Below, in pieces: positions 8,428 through 17,233 of a stretch of 64,000 nucleotides of DNA. The notes below the pieces were generated by a model. The model worked only from the letters and a program-made list of their open reading frames with translations, had not been told where the DNA came from and made no database searches. Each line of letters begins with the position of its first letter. Position 1 is the stretch's first letter. The translations under genes were made by a program, and so were the position numbers. The DNA comes from Actomonas aquatica (GTDB lineage Bacteria > Verrucomicrobiota > Verrucomicrobiia > Opitutales > Opitutaceae), in contig NZ_CP139781.1 of NCBI RefSeq assembly GCF_019679435.2, positions 4,832,001 to 4,896,000 on the forward strand. Direction: 5' to 3'.

Positions 8428-10821
8428 TCAACGCTGGAGCAGTCGGTTCACCTGTTCCAGATTGGCGCGCGCGGCGGCAAAGTTGGGGTCGAGTTGCAGG
8501 GCCCGTTGCCAGCTGGCGCGCGCTTCCTCCAAGGCGTTTTGTTGTGCGTAGACGAGGGCGAGGGTGTTGTGGGCGGCGGGGTTGCGCGGTTCCAGTCGCA
8601 CGGCTTCACGGGCATGCTCCCGGGCCCGGGTGGCTTCGTTGGGCAGGCGGCTGAGGCCGAGCGCAAAGTTTTGGTGCAGCCAGCCGAGTGAAGGGTCCAG
8701 GCGTAGGGCTTCTTCGTAAAGGGCGAGAGATTCGGCCAGTCGGCCGAGGCGGCCGTAGGCGTTGCCGAGGTTGCCGAGGATCTCGGCGGAATCGGGCTGT
8801 CGTTTTAGCGCTTCGGCGTAGTGCTGCAGGGCCTCTTCCATGCGGTCCGGGAAGCGGGCGAGGGTGTTGGCGAGGTTGAAGTGGGCGCCGGCGGTATCGG
8901 GTTGGAGGCGGATGGCGGCTTCGTAGTGGGTGACGGCCTCTTCGGCACCGTCGGGTTGCCTGGCGAGCAGATTGGCCAATTCGAAGTGCGCGGCGGCGAG
9001 ATCGGCGTCGAGAGCCAGCGCTTCGCGCAGCCGGGATTCGGCTTCCCGATCACGTCCGGGCAAGGAGGCGAGTAAGCGCCCGATCCCGGCGTGGGCGGCC
9101 GCGAGTTCGGGCTCGAAGCGCAGGGCTTCGTTGAAGTGGTGCAGGGCTTCGGCCTGGCGCGACGGGTCCCGGGCCAGCACGTCCCCGAGGAGTTGGTGGG
9201 CGGCGGCAAATTCGGGCCGGGTTTGCAGGGCGATCTCCAGGTGATCAATCACGGCGGCGGTGCGCTGCGGGTCGTTGCGCTGTCGAAGAGCCAGCAAGTA
9301 GTGCGGCTCGGCAAAATGGGGCCGTAGCGCGATCGCTTGGCGCAGCAATGCCTCTGCTTCGTCTGCGTGGGCAGGATCGCGGAGGAGCACGACGGCGAGG
9401 CCGTGCAGGCTGTCGGGGGAATCCGGCTTGAGGGCAAGAGAGGCGCGGTAGTGCTGGATGCTCTCGGCGTCGTGGTCGGGTAGCAGGGAATAAGCCCAAG
9501 CGAGGCAACGTTGGGCCATCCAGTTGTTTGGCACCGTCGCCGCCGAGGCGGAGAAAAGGGCGATGTTGTTCTGGTAGTGGCGACTTTCCCGGTGAGCCAT
9601 CACTCCGAGTAGCCCCAACACCCCTAAGCTGCACGCGACGAGGATCCGCTGCCGGAGGCGGTTTCCGCGCAGGGCCAAGAGGGTTATCCCCATGGCCAGT
9701 CCACCCGCCAGACTGAACGTCGCGAGATATTGGAAGTGGTCGGCCACGTAAGAAAAGGCGAAGGGGAAGACGTTGAAGAATCCGAGGGCGGGGAAAAGGG
9801 TTCCGGCCCACAGCAGCCAGATTGCGAGGCCGCCACGGTATCCGCGGCGACTGAGCCAGCCTAGGCCGACCGTGAAGAGCACGGTCAGCAGGGCGTAGGG
9901 CCACCATCCGCCGCTCGCGGTGGGCACGTCCCATCGTTCATAGAAGAAGGCTAGATCGGCGGGCCAGGCGAAGGAGCCGAGGTAAAACCACAGGATGCGA
10001 TTTGCGAGCAGGCTGCGCTCCGGGAAGGAAAGGGCGTAGTCCGCGCCGTCGGCGCCTATCAGGTTGCGTTCGATCCAAGCGGTGGTGAGTCCGGCGGCGA
10101 GAGCCATCCCGAACCATGGCAGGAGAGGTCGCACGTCGTTTCGCCACGAAAGGCGCCCCTTTTGCCACCAAAACACGACCAGCAGGGCGGCCGGTAGTGT
10201 GGCAGTGACTGTTTTGGTGCCCAACGCGAGGAGGAAGGTGGTGGTGGCGAGCAGATAACGACCGGGGTGAGGAAACTCGCGATAGCGGAGAAAAAGGAGC
10301 GCGGCGCCGAAGTAGAAGACGGTCGATAGGGTGTTTTTCTGTTCCGAGATCCATGCCACGGATTCCACTGCGACGGGATGTAGTGCCATCAGGAGGGCGG
10401 CGCCGCCGGCCGCAAGCACCGCCGCGCGAGGATGGCTCACTAGCAGCTGTTGGATCTGACCACTCGAGCCCCGCCATGCCGCGATCAGCAAGGAGGCAAA
10501 AAGTGCGCACGCTAGGGCATGCTGGAGAACGTTTACGGTGTGGTATCCCCAGGTCGAATCCCCCCAAAGTTTGGCTTCCAACCAAAAGGCTGAATGCAAC
10601 ACCGGGTAATACTGTTGGGTGGCCCAAACGTCGGTCCAGATTCGACCTAAGCCGTCCAACGAACGCAGTGTCGGCCGGGTGATATGGGCGGGATCGTCCC
10701 ACAGTTTATCGCCATTAAGTGACGGCCAATAAACGGCTAACGAAATTATGCTTAGGGCCAAAACGCCCGCTGCCCAGCGGAGCCAATATCTTGGTGAGGC
10801 GGTGGGGGCAGATGGGGGCAT
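8428..10821 (-). CDS. Polytopic membrane protein fused to TPR array (TMTC-like)
   Basis: A 797-residue inner-membrane protein. The first 420 residues contain about ten hydrophobic helices, with an acidic first periplasmic loop (VYWPSLNGDKLWDDPAHI) followed by TQQYYPVLHSAFW. That layout resembles TMTC-type GT-C glycosyltransferases, whose catalytic acidic pair lies in this loop. A second loop reads FSYVADHFQYLATF. The C-terminal half, about 440-795, is an unbroken array of roughly ten TPRs (such as AEALHHFNEALRFEPELAAAH). Transferase activity is inferred from this architecture, not shown. It is the first gene of a pair with the CRTAC1-type propeller gene, 133 bases downstream. Confidence 0.85.
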   Translation of the reverse strand: MPPSAPTASPRYWLRWAAGVLALSIISLAVYWPSLNGDKLWDDPAHITRPTLRSLDGLGRIWTDVWATQQYYPVLHSAFWLEAKLWGDSTWGYHTVNVLQHALACALFASLLIAAWRGSSGQIQQLLVSHPRAAVLAAGGAALLMALHPVAVESVAWISEQKNTLSTVFYFGAALLFLRYREFPHPGRYLLATTTFLLALGTKTVTATLPAALLVVFWWQKGRLSWRNDVRPLLPWFGMALAAGLTTAWIERNLIGADGADYALSFPERSLLANRILWFYLGSFAWPADLAFFYERWDVPTASGGWWPYALLTVLFTVGLGWLSRRGYRGGLAIWLLWAGTLFPALGFFNVFPFAFSYVADHFQYLATFSLAGGLAMGITLLALRGNRLRQRILVACSLGVLGLLGVMAHRESRHYQNNIALFSASAATVPNNWMAQRCLAWAYSLLPDHDAESIQHYRASLALKPDSPDSLHGLAVVLLRDPAHADEAEALLRQAIALRPHFAEPHYLLALRQRNDPQRTAAVIDHLEIALQTRPEFAAAHQLLGDVLARDPSRQAEALHHFNEALRFEPELAAAHAGIGRLLASLPGRDREAESRLREALALDADLAAAHFELANLLARQPDGAEEAVTHYEAAIRLQPDTAGAHFNLANTLARFPDRMEEALQHYAEALKRQPDSAEILGNLGNAYGRLGRLAESLALYEEALRLDPSLGWLHQNFALGLSRLPNEATRAREHAREAVRLEPRNPAAHNTLALVYAQQNALEEARASWQRALQLDPNFAAARANLEQVNRLLQR

Positions 10822-11245
10822 GGCAAGGTATTGGGCGGAGTCGCTTTAGAGGCGCAAACCCGTTGTGAAGGGGCGTCCAGATTTGGGCCGCTCCGAGCGA
10901 CTGCGCTTTGCCACAAAAAAACCTGCCGGACTGTCCGAGTCTAAAGTTTGACTGTAAATGAAGGGGCATTTGACGGATCTGTTGCAAAGCTCCCGCCGCC
11001 GGTTCCCCCCTGGAATTCCGCGTTTCACCCCTACCTCACAGCACTCTACCTCTCAAAAGGCGTTGCGTCTCGGCCGCGATGCGTCATTTCACTCTCTCAT
11101 ACCCCGCCCGATTCCCCCGGGCTTTACCCCTAACACCCTAACCCCTTTCGCCCCGCGTTTACCCCGTGTGATTCGTTGGGCGTCTGTTCGATTCGCCAGA
11201 GGCGCCGGCGTTGTCGTCGGTCGGCTCTGGAGACCAACCAATACC
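10822..11245. other. Divergent intergenic region and long C-rich leader of the TonB receptor gene
   Basis: A 424-base gap between two divergent genes, so promoters for both should lie here. TTGACT (10948) and TTGACG (10973) hexamers are visible but have no good -10 at normal spacing, so I do not call a promoter. The part next to the receptor is pyrimidine-rich (11090-11165) and contains four C-runs. The open frame continues upstream of the receptor ATG through this region, but its composition and missing signal peptide argue that it is leader, not coding. Confidence 0.6.
11127..11154 (-). promoter_or_regulatory. Potential G-quadruplex motif on the minus strand
   Basis: Read on the minus strand, this stretch has four G-runs of 4, 4, 3 and 4 separated by loops CGAAA, TTA and TGTTA, which meets the usual G3+N1-7 quadruplex rule. 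It lies 91 bases before the receptor ATG, on the template strand. Folding and any regulatory role are inferred only. Confidence 0.45.
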
Positions 11246-14200
11246 ATGCATACCAAAAAAGACAAAACCCTGCCTAGGTTTACACTAGCCGCGGTGTCCG
11301 CCTGCTTGGCAGCCGGTTCCGCGTGGGCGCAGTCCACGACTGCTTCGTCTGAAATCGACGACGAGGATGTTATCGTCCTCTCCCCGTTCGAAGTCTCGGC
11401 CGAAGAAGACAATCAAGGTTACACTGCTGCCACCACCCTCGCCGGCAATCGTCTGAACACCGAGCTGCGTGACATCGGTAACGCTGTTACCGTCATCACC
11501 AGCCAGTTCCTCGACGATATCGCTGCCACCGACAACGAGTCCCTCCTGCAATATACGACGGGCACTGAGGTCGGTAACCTCCAAGGTAACTTCGCCGGTG
11601 TCGGCGATGGCACCCAACTTAACGAAGAAGGTAACTTCACCAACCCCAACCAGAACACCCGCGTTCGCGGCCTCACCTCGGCCGACACCACCCGCGACTT
11701 CTTCCTGACGGACATTCCGTGGGATGGTTACTCCGTGGACCGTGTCGACCTCCAGCGTGGTCCGAACTCCATTCTGTTCGGTCAGGGTTCGCCGGCCGGT
11801 ATCATCAATGCCGGTCTGAAGCAGGCCTCCTTCAAGAACTCCAATGAAGTGACCTTCCGCGTGGCCAGCTACGGTTCGGCCCGCGCCGAAGTCGACTTCA
11901 ACCGGGTTCTCATCGAAGACCAGCTCGCCGTGCGTATCGCGGCGGTGAAGGACGATCAGAAGTTCCAGCAGGATCCGGCTTTCCAAGACTCCGAGCGCGT
12001 GTTTGCCGCGCTGCGTTTTGAGCCCGAGTTCCTGAAGCGCGGTTCTGCTCGCACCATCATCAAGGCCAACTTCGAAGATGGTTCGATCAACTCCAACCGT
12101 CCCCGCACGCTGCCCCCGTTGGACTACATCACTCCGTGGTTCTACACCGGCACCTACCAGGGCACTTGGACGAGTGACGTCAACTACACCTACCAAGACG
12201 GTGAGACCATCTCGGTGAGTGCCGGTGATCCCCGCACCTTTAACTACCTCAACAAGGGCACCTGGAACCCGTTCCAGATTCAGGACGACAACACGGGTCG
12301 CCCCAATCACGGACTCACCCGTCCTGCCATCAATGGCGGTCCGGACTCCGGTCAGCCGAACCGCTGGTATACCCCTTGGATGGGTAGCTTCGGTTTCGAC
12401 GCCGGTCACTTCCACTTCGACGGCAACGGTAGCGTTGATCCGCTGAGTGCGTGGCAGGCCGAAATCCGCGGTAGCTCCGGCGGCGGCGGTCTCGCCCCCG
12501 ATGGCACGACCGACGACGACCTCTCCACCGGCTTCCACCGCATGGGTGGTGTGCAGAGCTACTCGACCTTCGCGGTCAACTCCGGTCTGCCTTACTCCGA
12601 GTTCGGTGTGTATAAGGATCGCAGCCTCATCGACAGCACGGTCTTCGACTTCTACAACAACCTGATCGACGGCCCGACCAAGAAGGAATGGCAGGACTTT
12701 GATGTGTTTAACATCTCCCTCGCCCAGACCTTCATGAACGACAAGTTCGGTTTCGAGGTCGTTTTCAACCAGGAAGACTACTCCAACGGTCGTCTCGCCC
12801 TCCTCACCGGTGGCAACCAAGGTATCTGGATCGACTTCAATAACGTCTATGCTGACGGCACCGTTAACGGCGTCCCGAACCATCCGTCGCAGACCATCAA
12901 CGGAGTGAGCTACAACCTCCCGAATGCCGACGGCACGCCGAACCCGAACCTCGGTCGCGCGTTCGTCAACGGCACCTCCGGTTCGAACAACTCGTTCTCC
13001 AGCGAGCGCGAAGGTCTCCGCGGCACGGCGTTCTTCACCCACGACTTCGCGCGTGACGGCGACTCGAGCTTCCTCAAGCGCCTCCTCGGCAAGCACACCC
13101 TCACCGGCCTCGTCGCCGAGGAGTCCCGCGACACCGACAACCGCAGCTGGCAGCGTTACGTCATCGACAAGGCCTGGACCGATTGGCTCGGCCGCGACGG
13201 TGACTTCAATGGTTCCGAGCGTCAGCCGCAGACCATGGTCTACCTCGGACCGTCCCTCCTGAACGCTTCGAGCGCCTCCGGTGCCTACATTCCGCGCATC
13301 ACGACCAACATCGACATGCCGCAGAACTACGCGATCTACGCCTTCGACTCCACCTGGAATCCTCCGGCTGGTGTCAACCCGGGCGACGATTGGTATAACG
13401 CCTACAACCTGCCGATTCCGGACGCGTCCAACCAGCTCGACCAGCAGGCCGACAACCGGGCCAACTACGTCGGCTGGCGCTATGAGCCGGTCACCATCTA
13501 CGACTCCGAGGACAACAACGGCGCCCTCCGCGACGCCCACACCACCTTCGCCCGCCTTACCCGCAGCGAAGTGGAGTCTCAGGCCTTCGTCTGGCAGGCT
13601 CACCTGCTCGACAATGCCATCGTCGGCACTTGGGGCTGGCGTGAGGATACCGCCCGCAACTGGGAGTATTCCACCGACACCAACGACGTTGATGATGACG
13701 AGCGCCTCAACCTCTCGCCGGGCACCTACAAGCTCCGCGACGACTTCGACAACGAGCTCACCGTCGAGTCCACCAGCTACTCCATCGTGGCTCACTTGGA
13801 CGACCTGCCGGGTCTCAAGAACCTGACCGAGCGCCTGCCGTTCCTCACCACGATCTACTACAACGAGTCGGAGAACTTCCAGCCGGCCGCCGAGCGTGTC
13901 GACGTCTACGGCGAGCCGATTCCGGCCCCGTCGGGCGTTACTGAGGATCTGGGTATCTTGCTCGAATCCAAGGACGGTCGCTTCTCCCTCAAGGTGAACA
14001 AGTATGAAACCCAAGTTCTCCAGGCCTCCTCTTCCGGCCTCGGCGGCGCGTGGTTCATCGGTTCCTCCCAAGTGTGGTCTGGTAACTGGGTCAATCGCTA
14101 CGAGTATGACCTCGGTTCCGCGGGTTACCGCGGTATCGACCGTGTGGCCAACCCCGATCCTGAGAACTCCCTGTATAACTACGGTGGTGGCCAGGACGGT

Positions 14201-15040
14201 GAAGACTACATCGCCGCTCATGATCGCGAGCTCCGTCACATCGCCCTCTGGCGTGAGTGGCAGGCCAGTGTCGACCCGCGCTTCTACGAAGCTTGGGGTA
14301 TCGACCTCGCCGGTTGGGAAGCCAATGGCCTCTCCTCCAGCACTCCGGCCGGCTTCACTGTCCCGGAGGACGCCGTGTCCAAGGGTTACGAAATCGAGTT
14401 CTCCGCTCAGCCGACCCGTAACTGGCGCCTGACGCTCAACGCGTCCAAGACCACGGCCGTTCGTCAGAACATCGGTGGTGAAAACCTCGCCGAGTTCGTC
14501 TCCGCTTACGAAAACTTCCTCAATAACACCGATGGTGGTGACCTCCGCATCTGGTGGGGTGGCGCTGGTAACGAGCGCGCCCTCTTCCAGTGGAACACCA
14601 ACGTGGGTGCCGAATGGGCCGCCCGTAAGCTGCAGGAAGGCACCGATGTGCCGGAACTGCGCGAATGGCGCGTGAACGCCATCACCAACTACGACTTCGA
14701 TGAGGGTATCCTCAAGGGCGTCAACGTGGGTGCGGCGATCCGCTGGCAGGACGACGTCGTGATTGGCTTCCCGCCGATTCCGAATCCGGCCCAGCCGGGC
14801 CGCGTCAACTTCGATCTCGATAACCCCTACCGGGGTCCGGCCGAGACGAACATCGACTTGTGGGTCGGCTACAGCCGACGCCTCAGCGACAAGATCGATT
14901 GGCGCATCCAGCTCAACGTGCGCAACGTGGGGCAGGGTAATGAGCTGATACCGATCACGGTCCAGCCCGACGGCACACCAGCAACTTATCGTATTGCACC
15001 GCACCAAACCTGGTCGCTCACCAATTCGTTCAAGTTCTAG
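11246..15040 (+). CDS. TonB-dependent outer-membrane receptor
   Basis: A 1264-residue outer-membrane active transporter driven by TonB. The ATG at 11246 precedes a clear signal peptide (PRFTLAAVSACLAAGSAWAQ). The mature start carries LSPFEVSAEED, likely the TonB-box region. The plug domain spans about 60-200, with the signature VDRVDLQRGPNSILFGQGSP. The rest is a large beta-barrel that ends, as outer-membrane barrels do, in a phenylalanine (SLTNSFKF). Length exceeds a siderophore receptor (about 700-800) and fits large SusC-sized carbohydrate or polymer receptors, but no SusD partner is nearby. Gly, Asn and Thr codons are strongly biased (GGT, AAC, ACC), suggesting high expression. A strong terminator follows. 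Substrate unknown. Confidence 0.93.
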   Translation: MHTKKDKTLPRFTLAAVSACLAAGSAWAQSTTASSEIDDEDVIVLSPFEVSAEEDNQGYTAATTLAGNRLNTELRDIGNAVTVITSQFLDDIAATDNESLLQYTTGTEVGNLQGNFAGVGDGTQLNEEGNFTNPNQNTRVRGLTSADTTRDFFLTDIPWDGYSVDRVDLQRGPNSILFGQGSPAGIINAGLKQASFKNSNEVTFRVASYGSARAEVDFNRVLIEDQLAVRIAAVKDDQKFQQDPAFQDSERVFAALRFEPEFLKRGSARTIIKANFEDGSINSNRPRTLPPLDYITPWFYTGTYQGTWTSDVNYTYQDGETISVSAGDPRTFNYLNKGTWNPFQIQDDNTGRPNHGLTRPAINGGPDSGQPNRWYTPWMGSFGFDAGHFHFDGNGSVDPLSAWQAEIRGSSGGGGLAPDGTTDDDLSTGFHRMGGVQSYSTFAVNSGLPYSEFGVYKDRSLIDSTVFDFYNNLIDGPTKKEWQDFDVFNISLAQTFMNDKFGFEVVFNQEDYSNGRLALLTGGNQGIWIDFNNVYADGTVNGVPNHPSQTINGVSYNLPNADGTPNPNLGRAFVNGTSGSNNSFSSEREGLRGTAFFTHDFARDGDSSFLKRLLGKHTLTGLVAEESRDTDNRSWQRYVIDKAWTDWLGRDGDFNGSERQPQTMVYLGPSLLNASSASGAYIPRITTNIDMPQNYAIYAFDSTWNPPAGVNPGDDWYNAYNLPIPDASNQLDQQADNRANYVGWRYEPVTIYDSEDNNGALRDAHTTFARLTRSEVESQAFVWQAHLLDNAIVGTWGWREDTARNWEYSTDTNDVDDDERLNLSPGTYKLRDDFDNELTVESTSYSIVAHLDDLPGLKNLTERLPFLTTIYYNESENFQPAAERVDVYGEPIPAPSGVTEDLGILLESKDGRFSLKVNKYETQVLQASSSGLGGAWFIGSSQVWSGNWVNRYEYDLGSAGYRGIDRVANPDPENSLYNYGGGQDGEDYIAAHDRELRHIALWREWQASVDPRFYEAWGIDLAGWEANGLSSSTPAGFTVPEDAVSKGYEIEFSAQPTRNWRLTLNASKTTAVRQNIGGENLAEFVSAYENFLNNTDGGDLRIWWGGAGNERALFQWNTNVGAEWAARKLQEGTDVPELREWRVNAITNYDFDEGILKGVNVGAAIRWQDDVVIGFPPIPNPAQPGRVNFDLDNPYRGPAETNIDLWVGYSRRLSDKIDWRIQLNVRNVGQGNELIPITVQPDGTPATYRIAPHQTWSLTNSFKF

Positions 15041-15065
15041 CCTGGCTTAACAAACTACAGCTCTC

Positions 15066-15098
15066 ACGCCCCCCGCTTTGCCGGGGGGCGTTTTTTTT
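15066..15098 (+). terminator. Rho-independent terminator of the TonB receptor gene
   Basis: A perfect 9-bp GC stem (CGCCCCCCG at 15067-15075 with CGGGGGGCG at 15082-15090), a six-base loop and eight T residues. It sits 26 bases after the receptor stop codon. Confidence 0.95.
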
Positions 15099-15436
15099 GG
15101 CCGGTTCTCCGACCTCCACCGGCGCGATCTTGGATCTGCGTCGACTCCGCCACGAACTCCGTGGATCCACCCGGATGACTGCGCTCTGGAGCCAACGAGT
15201 CGCTGCGCTTGAGCCAAAGGTGAAAGCGTGGCCCGAAGGGGATCGCGTTCTCGAGGCGCAGCAACGCCGCTACTGCGCGGCCCGCCTCAGTTTCGGAGGC
15301 CCCAATCCGTGATCATCTGTGTGGTCCGTGGCTCCTTTCCCTTAGGTAGTCCTCAGCCGGTGAAGCGACCGAGGTCTTCCGGCGCTTTCCTGGCGCTGCG
15401 CTTTGAACTGTGCCCGCTGGCGCGGGCTAATCCTGC
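15099..15436. other. Intergenic stretch with repeat-like fragments
   Basis: No gene is convincing here. The segment 15305-15332 (ATCCGTG-ATCATCTGTG-TGGTCCGTGGC) resembles dispersed CATCTGTG/TCCGTGG repeats and may be a degenerate repeat copy. A hairpin (GCCCGC at 15412-15417 with GCGGGC at 15422-15427) lies next to the end of the minus-strand TPR gene and may help end its transcript, though it lacks a T-run. Confidence 0.5.
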
Positions 15437-17233
15437 TCAGCGCTTCGGCAGTTGTCCCAGGATCTCGCGGCAGAAGGCCGCGAGGCGTTCGTCGCCCTGT
15501 TGTCTCGCGGCGGCTTCGGCGTGAGTCAGCAACTCGCGCGCTTGGCGAAAGCGGCGTTCGCCGGCGTATAGCCGGGCCAAGAGCATGGCACTCCGCGGAT
15601 TCTCGGGCTGTTGTCGGTAAAACTCAGTCAGCGGTGCGCGCGCTTCCGCCAATTCACCGTGTTCCAGCAGGAGGTTACCGTAGAGCTCGGCCACGCCGGG
15701 TAGGTCAGACGCAATGTTGAAGCTTCGGCGCAGCGCCGCCAACGCGTTGCCGGTTTGCCCCGCATCTCGCTGCCGCAGACCGTCGAGGAAATGCCAACGG
15801 GCCACCATTTGGCGCACTTCCGGCACGCCGAAAAAGGCGTCAAAGAGCGTGTCCACGTAGGGTTTGGCCTCGTCCAGATTTCCCTGCCGCATCTCGTGCA
15901 TGGCCAGGAACATCAGCGAGGGGGGATAGGTGGGTTTGGAGCGCAGAGCGCGATGATGGAGCTCGATCGCCTCGGCTTCGGCCCCGCGATTGAAGAGCAA
16001 AGTCGCGAGGTTGAAGTTGCCGTCCGCATCGAGTGGATTGCGTGCCAGAGCCGCGCGGAATTCCGCGATGGCGGCACTGCCTTTCCCCTGTGCTTGCAGC
16101 ACGATTCCGAGCGAATTGTGCAATTCGAACGATTCCGGGTGGTGATCCAATCCTTCGCGCAAGGTCCTTTCGGCGTCGGCCACCTGATCCTGGGTCCGCA
16201 GAGCTTCACCCAGATTCAAATAGACAGAGATAGGGATATCCTGACCGGCGGTCGTGAAACGGCGTTGGGCGTCACGCAGCACAGTGATGGCACGGTCTGT
16301 GTCACCAAGTTTCAGATACAGATCCCCCAGCAGGTTCCAGCCCCCCGGGTCGTCCGGGTCCACATCCACGGCACGTTCAAACAGCGTGCGCGCCTCCTCG
16401 TTGCGTCCATTTTGATACTCGCGCATGGCGATGATACGCAGCCGTCCCGGCGTGAGGCAGCGTTCCTCCAACTCTCGCATCCACGGGTCGCTGGCCTCCT
16501 CAAAGCGACCCGCCTCATGCCCCAGCCAGCGGTGCCGTGCGGCCAACTCCTCCTGACCTTCCTCGGCGGCGAGCTGCGCAAAGAGGTTGTGCGCGGCGGA
16601 AAAGTCGGGGTGATCTTTGATGATCTCCAGCAACAGGCGCTTGGCCTCCTCCCGTTCAAAATCGATGAGGGCGAGACGGGCCAAGCCGAGGCGGGCGTGG
16701 GCGTCATCGGGCAGCAGCTGCAGTCGTTGTTGGTAGGCGGTGCGGGCCAGCGCGTAGTCGCCCTGTTTGAAGGCGAGGTCCGCGCGTTGTTGCCAGGCCG
16801 GGGCGTAATCGGGCGCGCGTTTGACGGTGAGAGCCAGGTGGCGGGCGATGGCCGCTTGGTCGCTGCGTATGCGCGCCAACTGCGCCAAGTAGTGCGACCA
16901 ATGTCCGTTCTCCGGGGCTTCCTGAGAGAGCAGCATCCAACAGGCGCGGGCCGCCTCGTGAAAGCCATTGGCATGGTAGCGGCGTCCCAGCTCAGCCACG
17001 GTTTCGACGTTCGGGGTCTCCCGCGCGGCCTGTTCCGCGGCCGTGATACTGTCGGTGAGAAAGGGGTTGCGACCGTTCAGTTCAACGGTGGCGGGCAGAT
17101 AACGCTCCAGGCGCTCCGACTGGCGCGGCCACAGCGCCACGGCCACCACGCTGGCGCTGGCGGCGGCGATCGCGAGATGCAGGGGCCAGCGCGCGCGCCA
17201 CGGCGGTCGGGAATCTGTCACTGGCGTCGCCAC
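15437..17233 (-). CDS. Membrane-anchored TPR protein
   Basis: A 598-residue protein with one N-terminal hydrophobic helix (about 17-34, LHLAIAAASASVVAVALW) and then a nearly continuous TPR superhelix. Clear repeat units include RTLFERAVDVDPDDPGGWN and AIELHHRALRSKPTYPPS. The anchor suggests the TPR part faces the periplasm; TPRs normally dock other proteins. The start overlaps the end of the upstream VCBS gene by 16 bases, so translation is probably coupled. It is similar in design to the TPR protein at 29970-31412, which also follows a VCBS gene. No enzymatic motif is visible. Confidence 0.88.
   Translation of the reverse strand: MATPVTDSRPPWRARWPLHLAIAAASASVVAVALWPRQSERLERYLPATVELNGRNPFLTDSITAAEQAARETPNVETVAELGRRYHANGFHEAARACWMLLSQEAPENGHWSHYLAQLARIRSDQAAIARHLALTVKRAPDYAPAWQQRADLAFKQGDYALARTAYQQRLQLLPDDAHARLGLARLALIDFEREEAKRLLLEIIKDHPDFSAAHNLFAQLAAEEGQEELAARHRWLGHEAGRFEEASDPWMRELEERCLTPGRLRIIAMREYQNGRNEEARTLFERAVDVDPDDPGGWNLLGDLYLKLGDTDRAITVLRDAQRRFTTAGQDIPISVYLNLGEALRTQDQVADAERTLREGLDHHPESFELHNSLGIVLQAQGKGSAAIAEFRAALARNPLDADGNFNLATLLFNRGAEAEAIELHHRALRSKPTYPPSLMFLAMHEMRQGNLDEAKPYVDTLFDAFFGVPEVRQMVARWHFLDGLRQRDAGQTGNALAALRRSFNIASDLPGVAELYGNLLLEHGELAEARAPLTEFYRQQPENPRSAMLLARLYAGERRFRQARELLTHAEAAARQQGDERLAAFCREILGQLPKR

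Noticed and set aside
10948..10978. TTGACT and TTGACG hexamers as -35 sites for the TonB receptor
   Set aside because: No acceptable -10 hexamer lies 16-18 bases downstream of either.
10958..11245. Upstream extension of the TonB receptor frame
   Set aside because: The extra residues are Pro/Arg/Ser-rich and would bury the clear signal peptide that starts at 11246.
11285..15007. Very long open frame on the minus strand opposite the TonB receptor
   Set aside because: It is a shadow of the receptor's strong codon bias. The translated product is low in Phe/Tyr/Lys structure, has no signal peptide or family motif, and the plus strand holds clear plug and barrel motifs.
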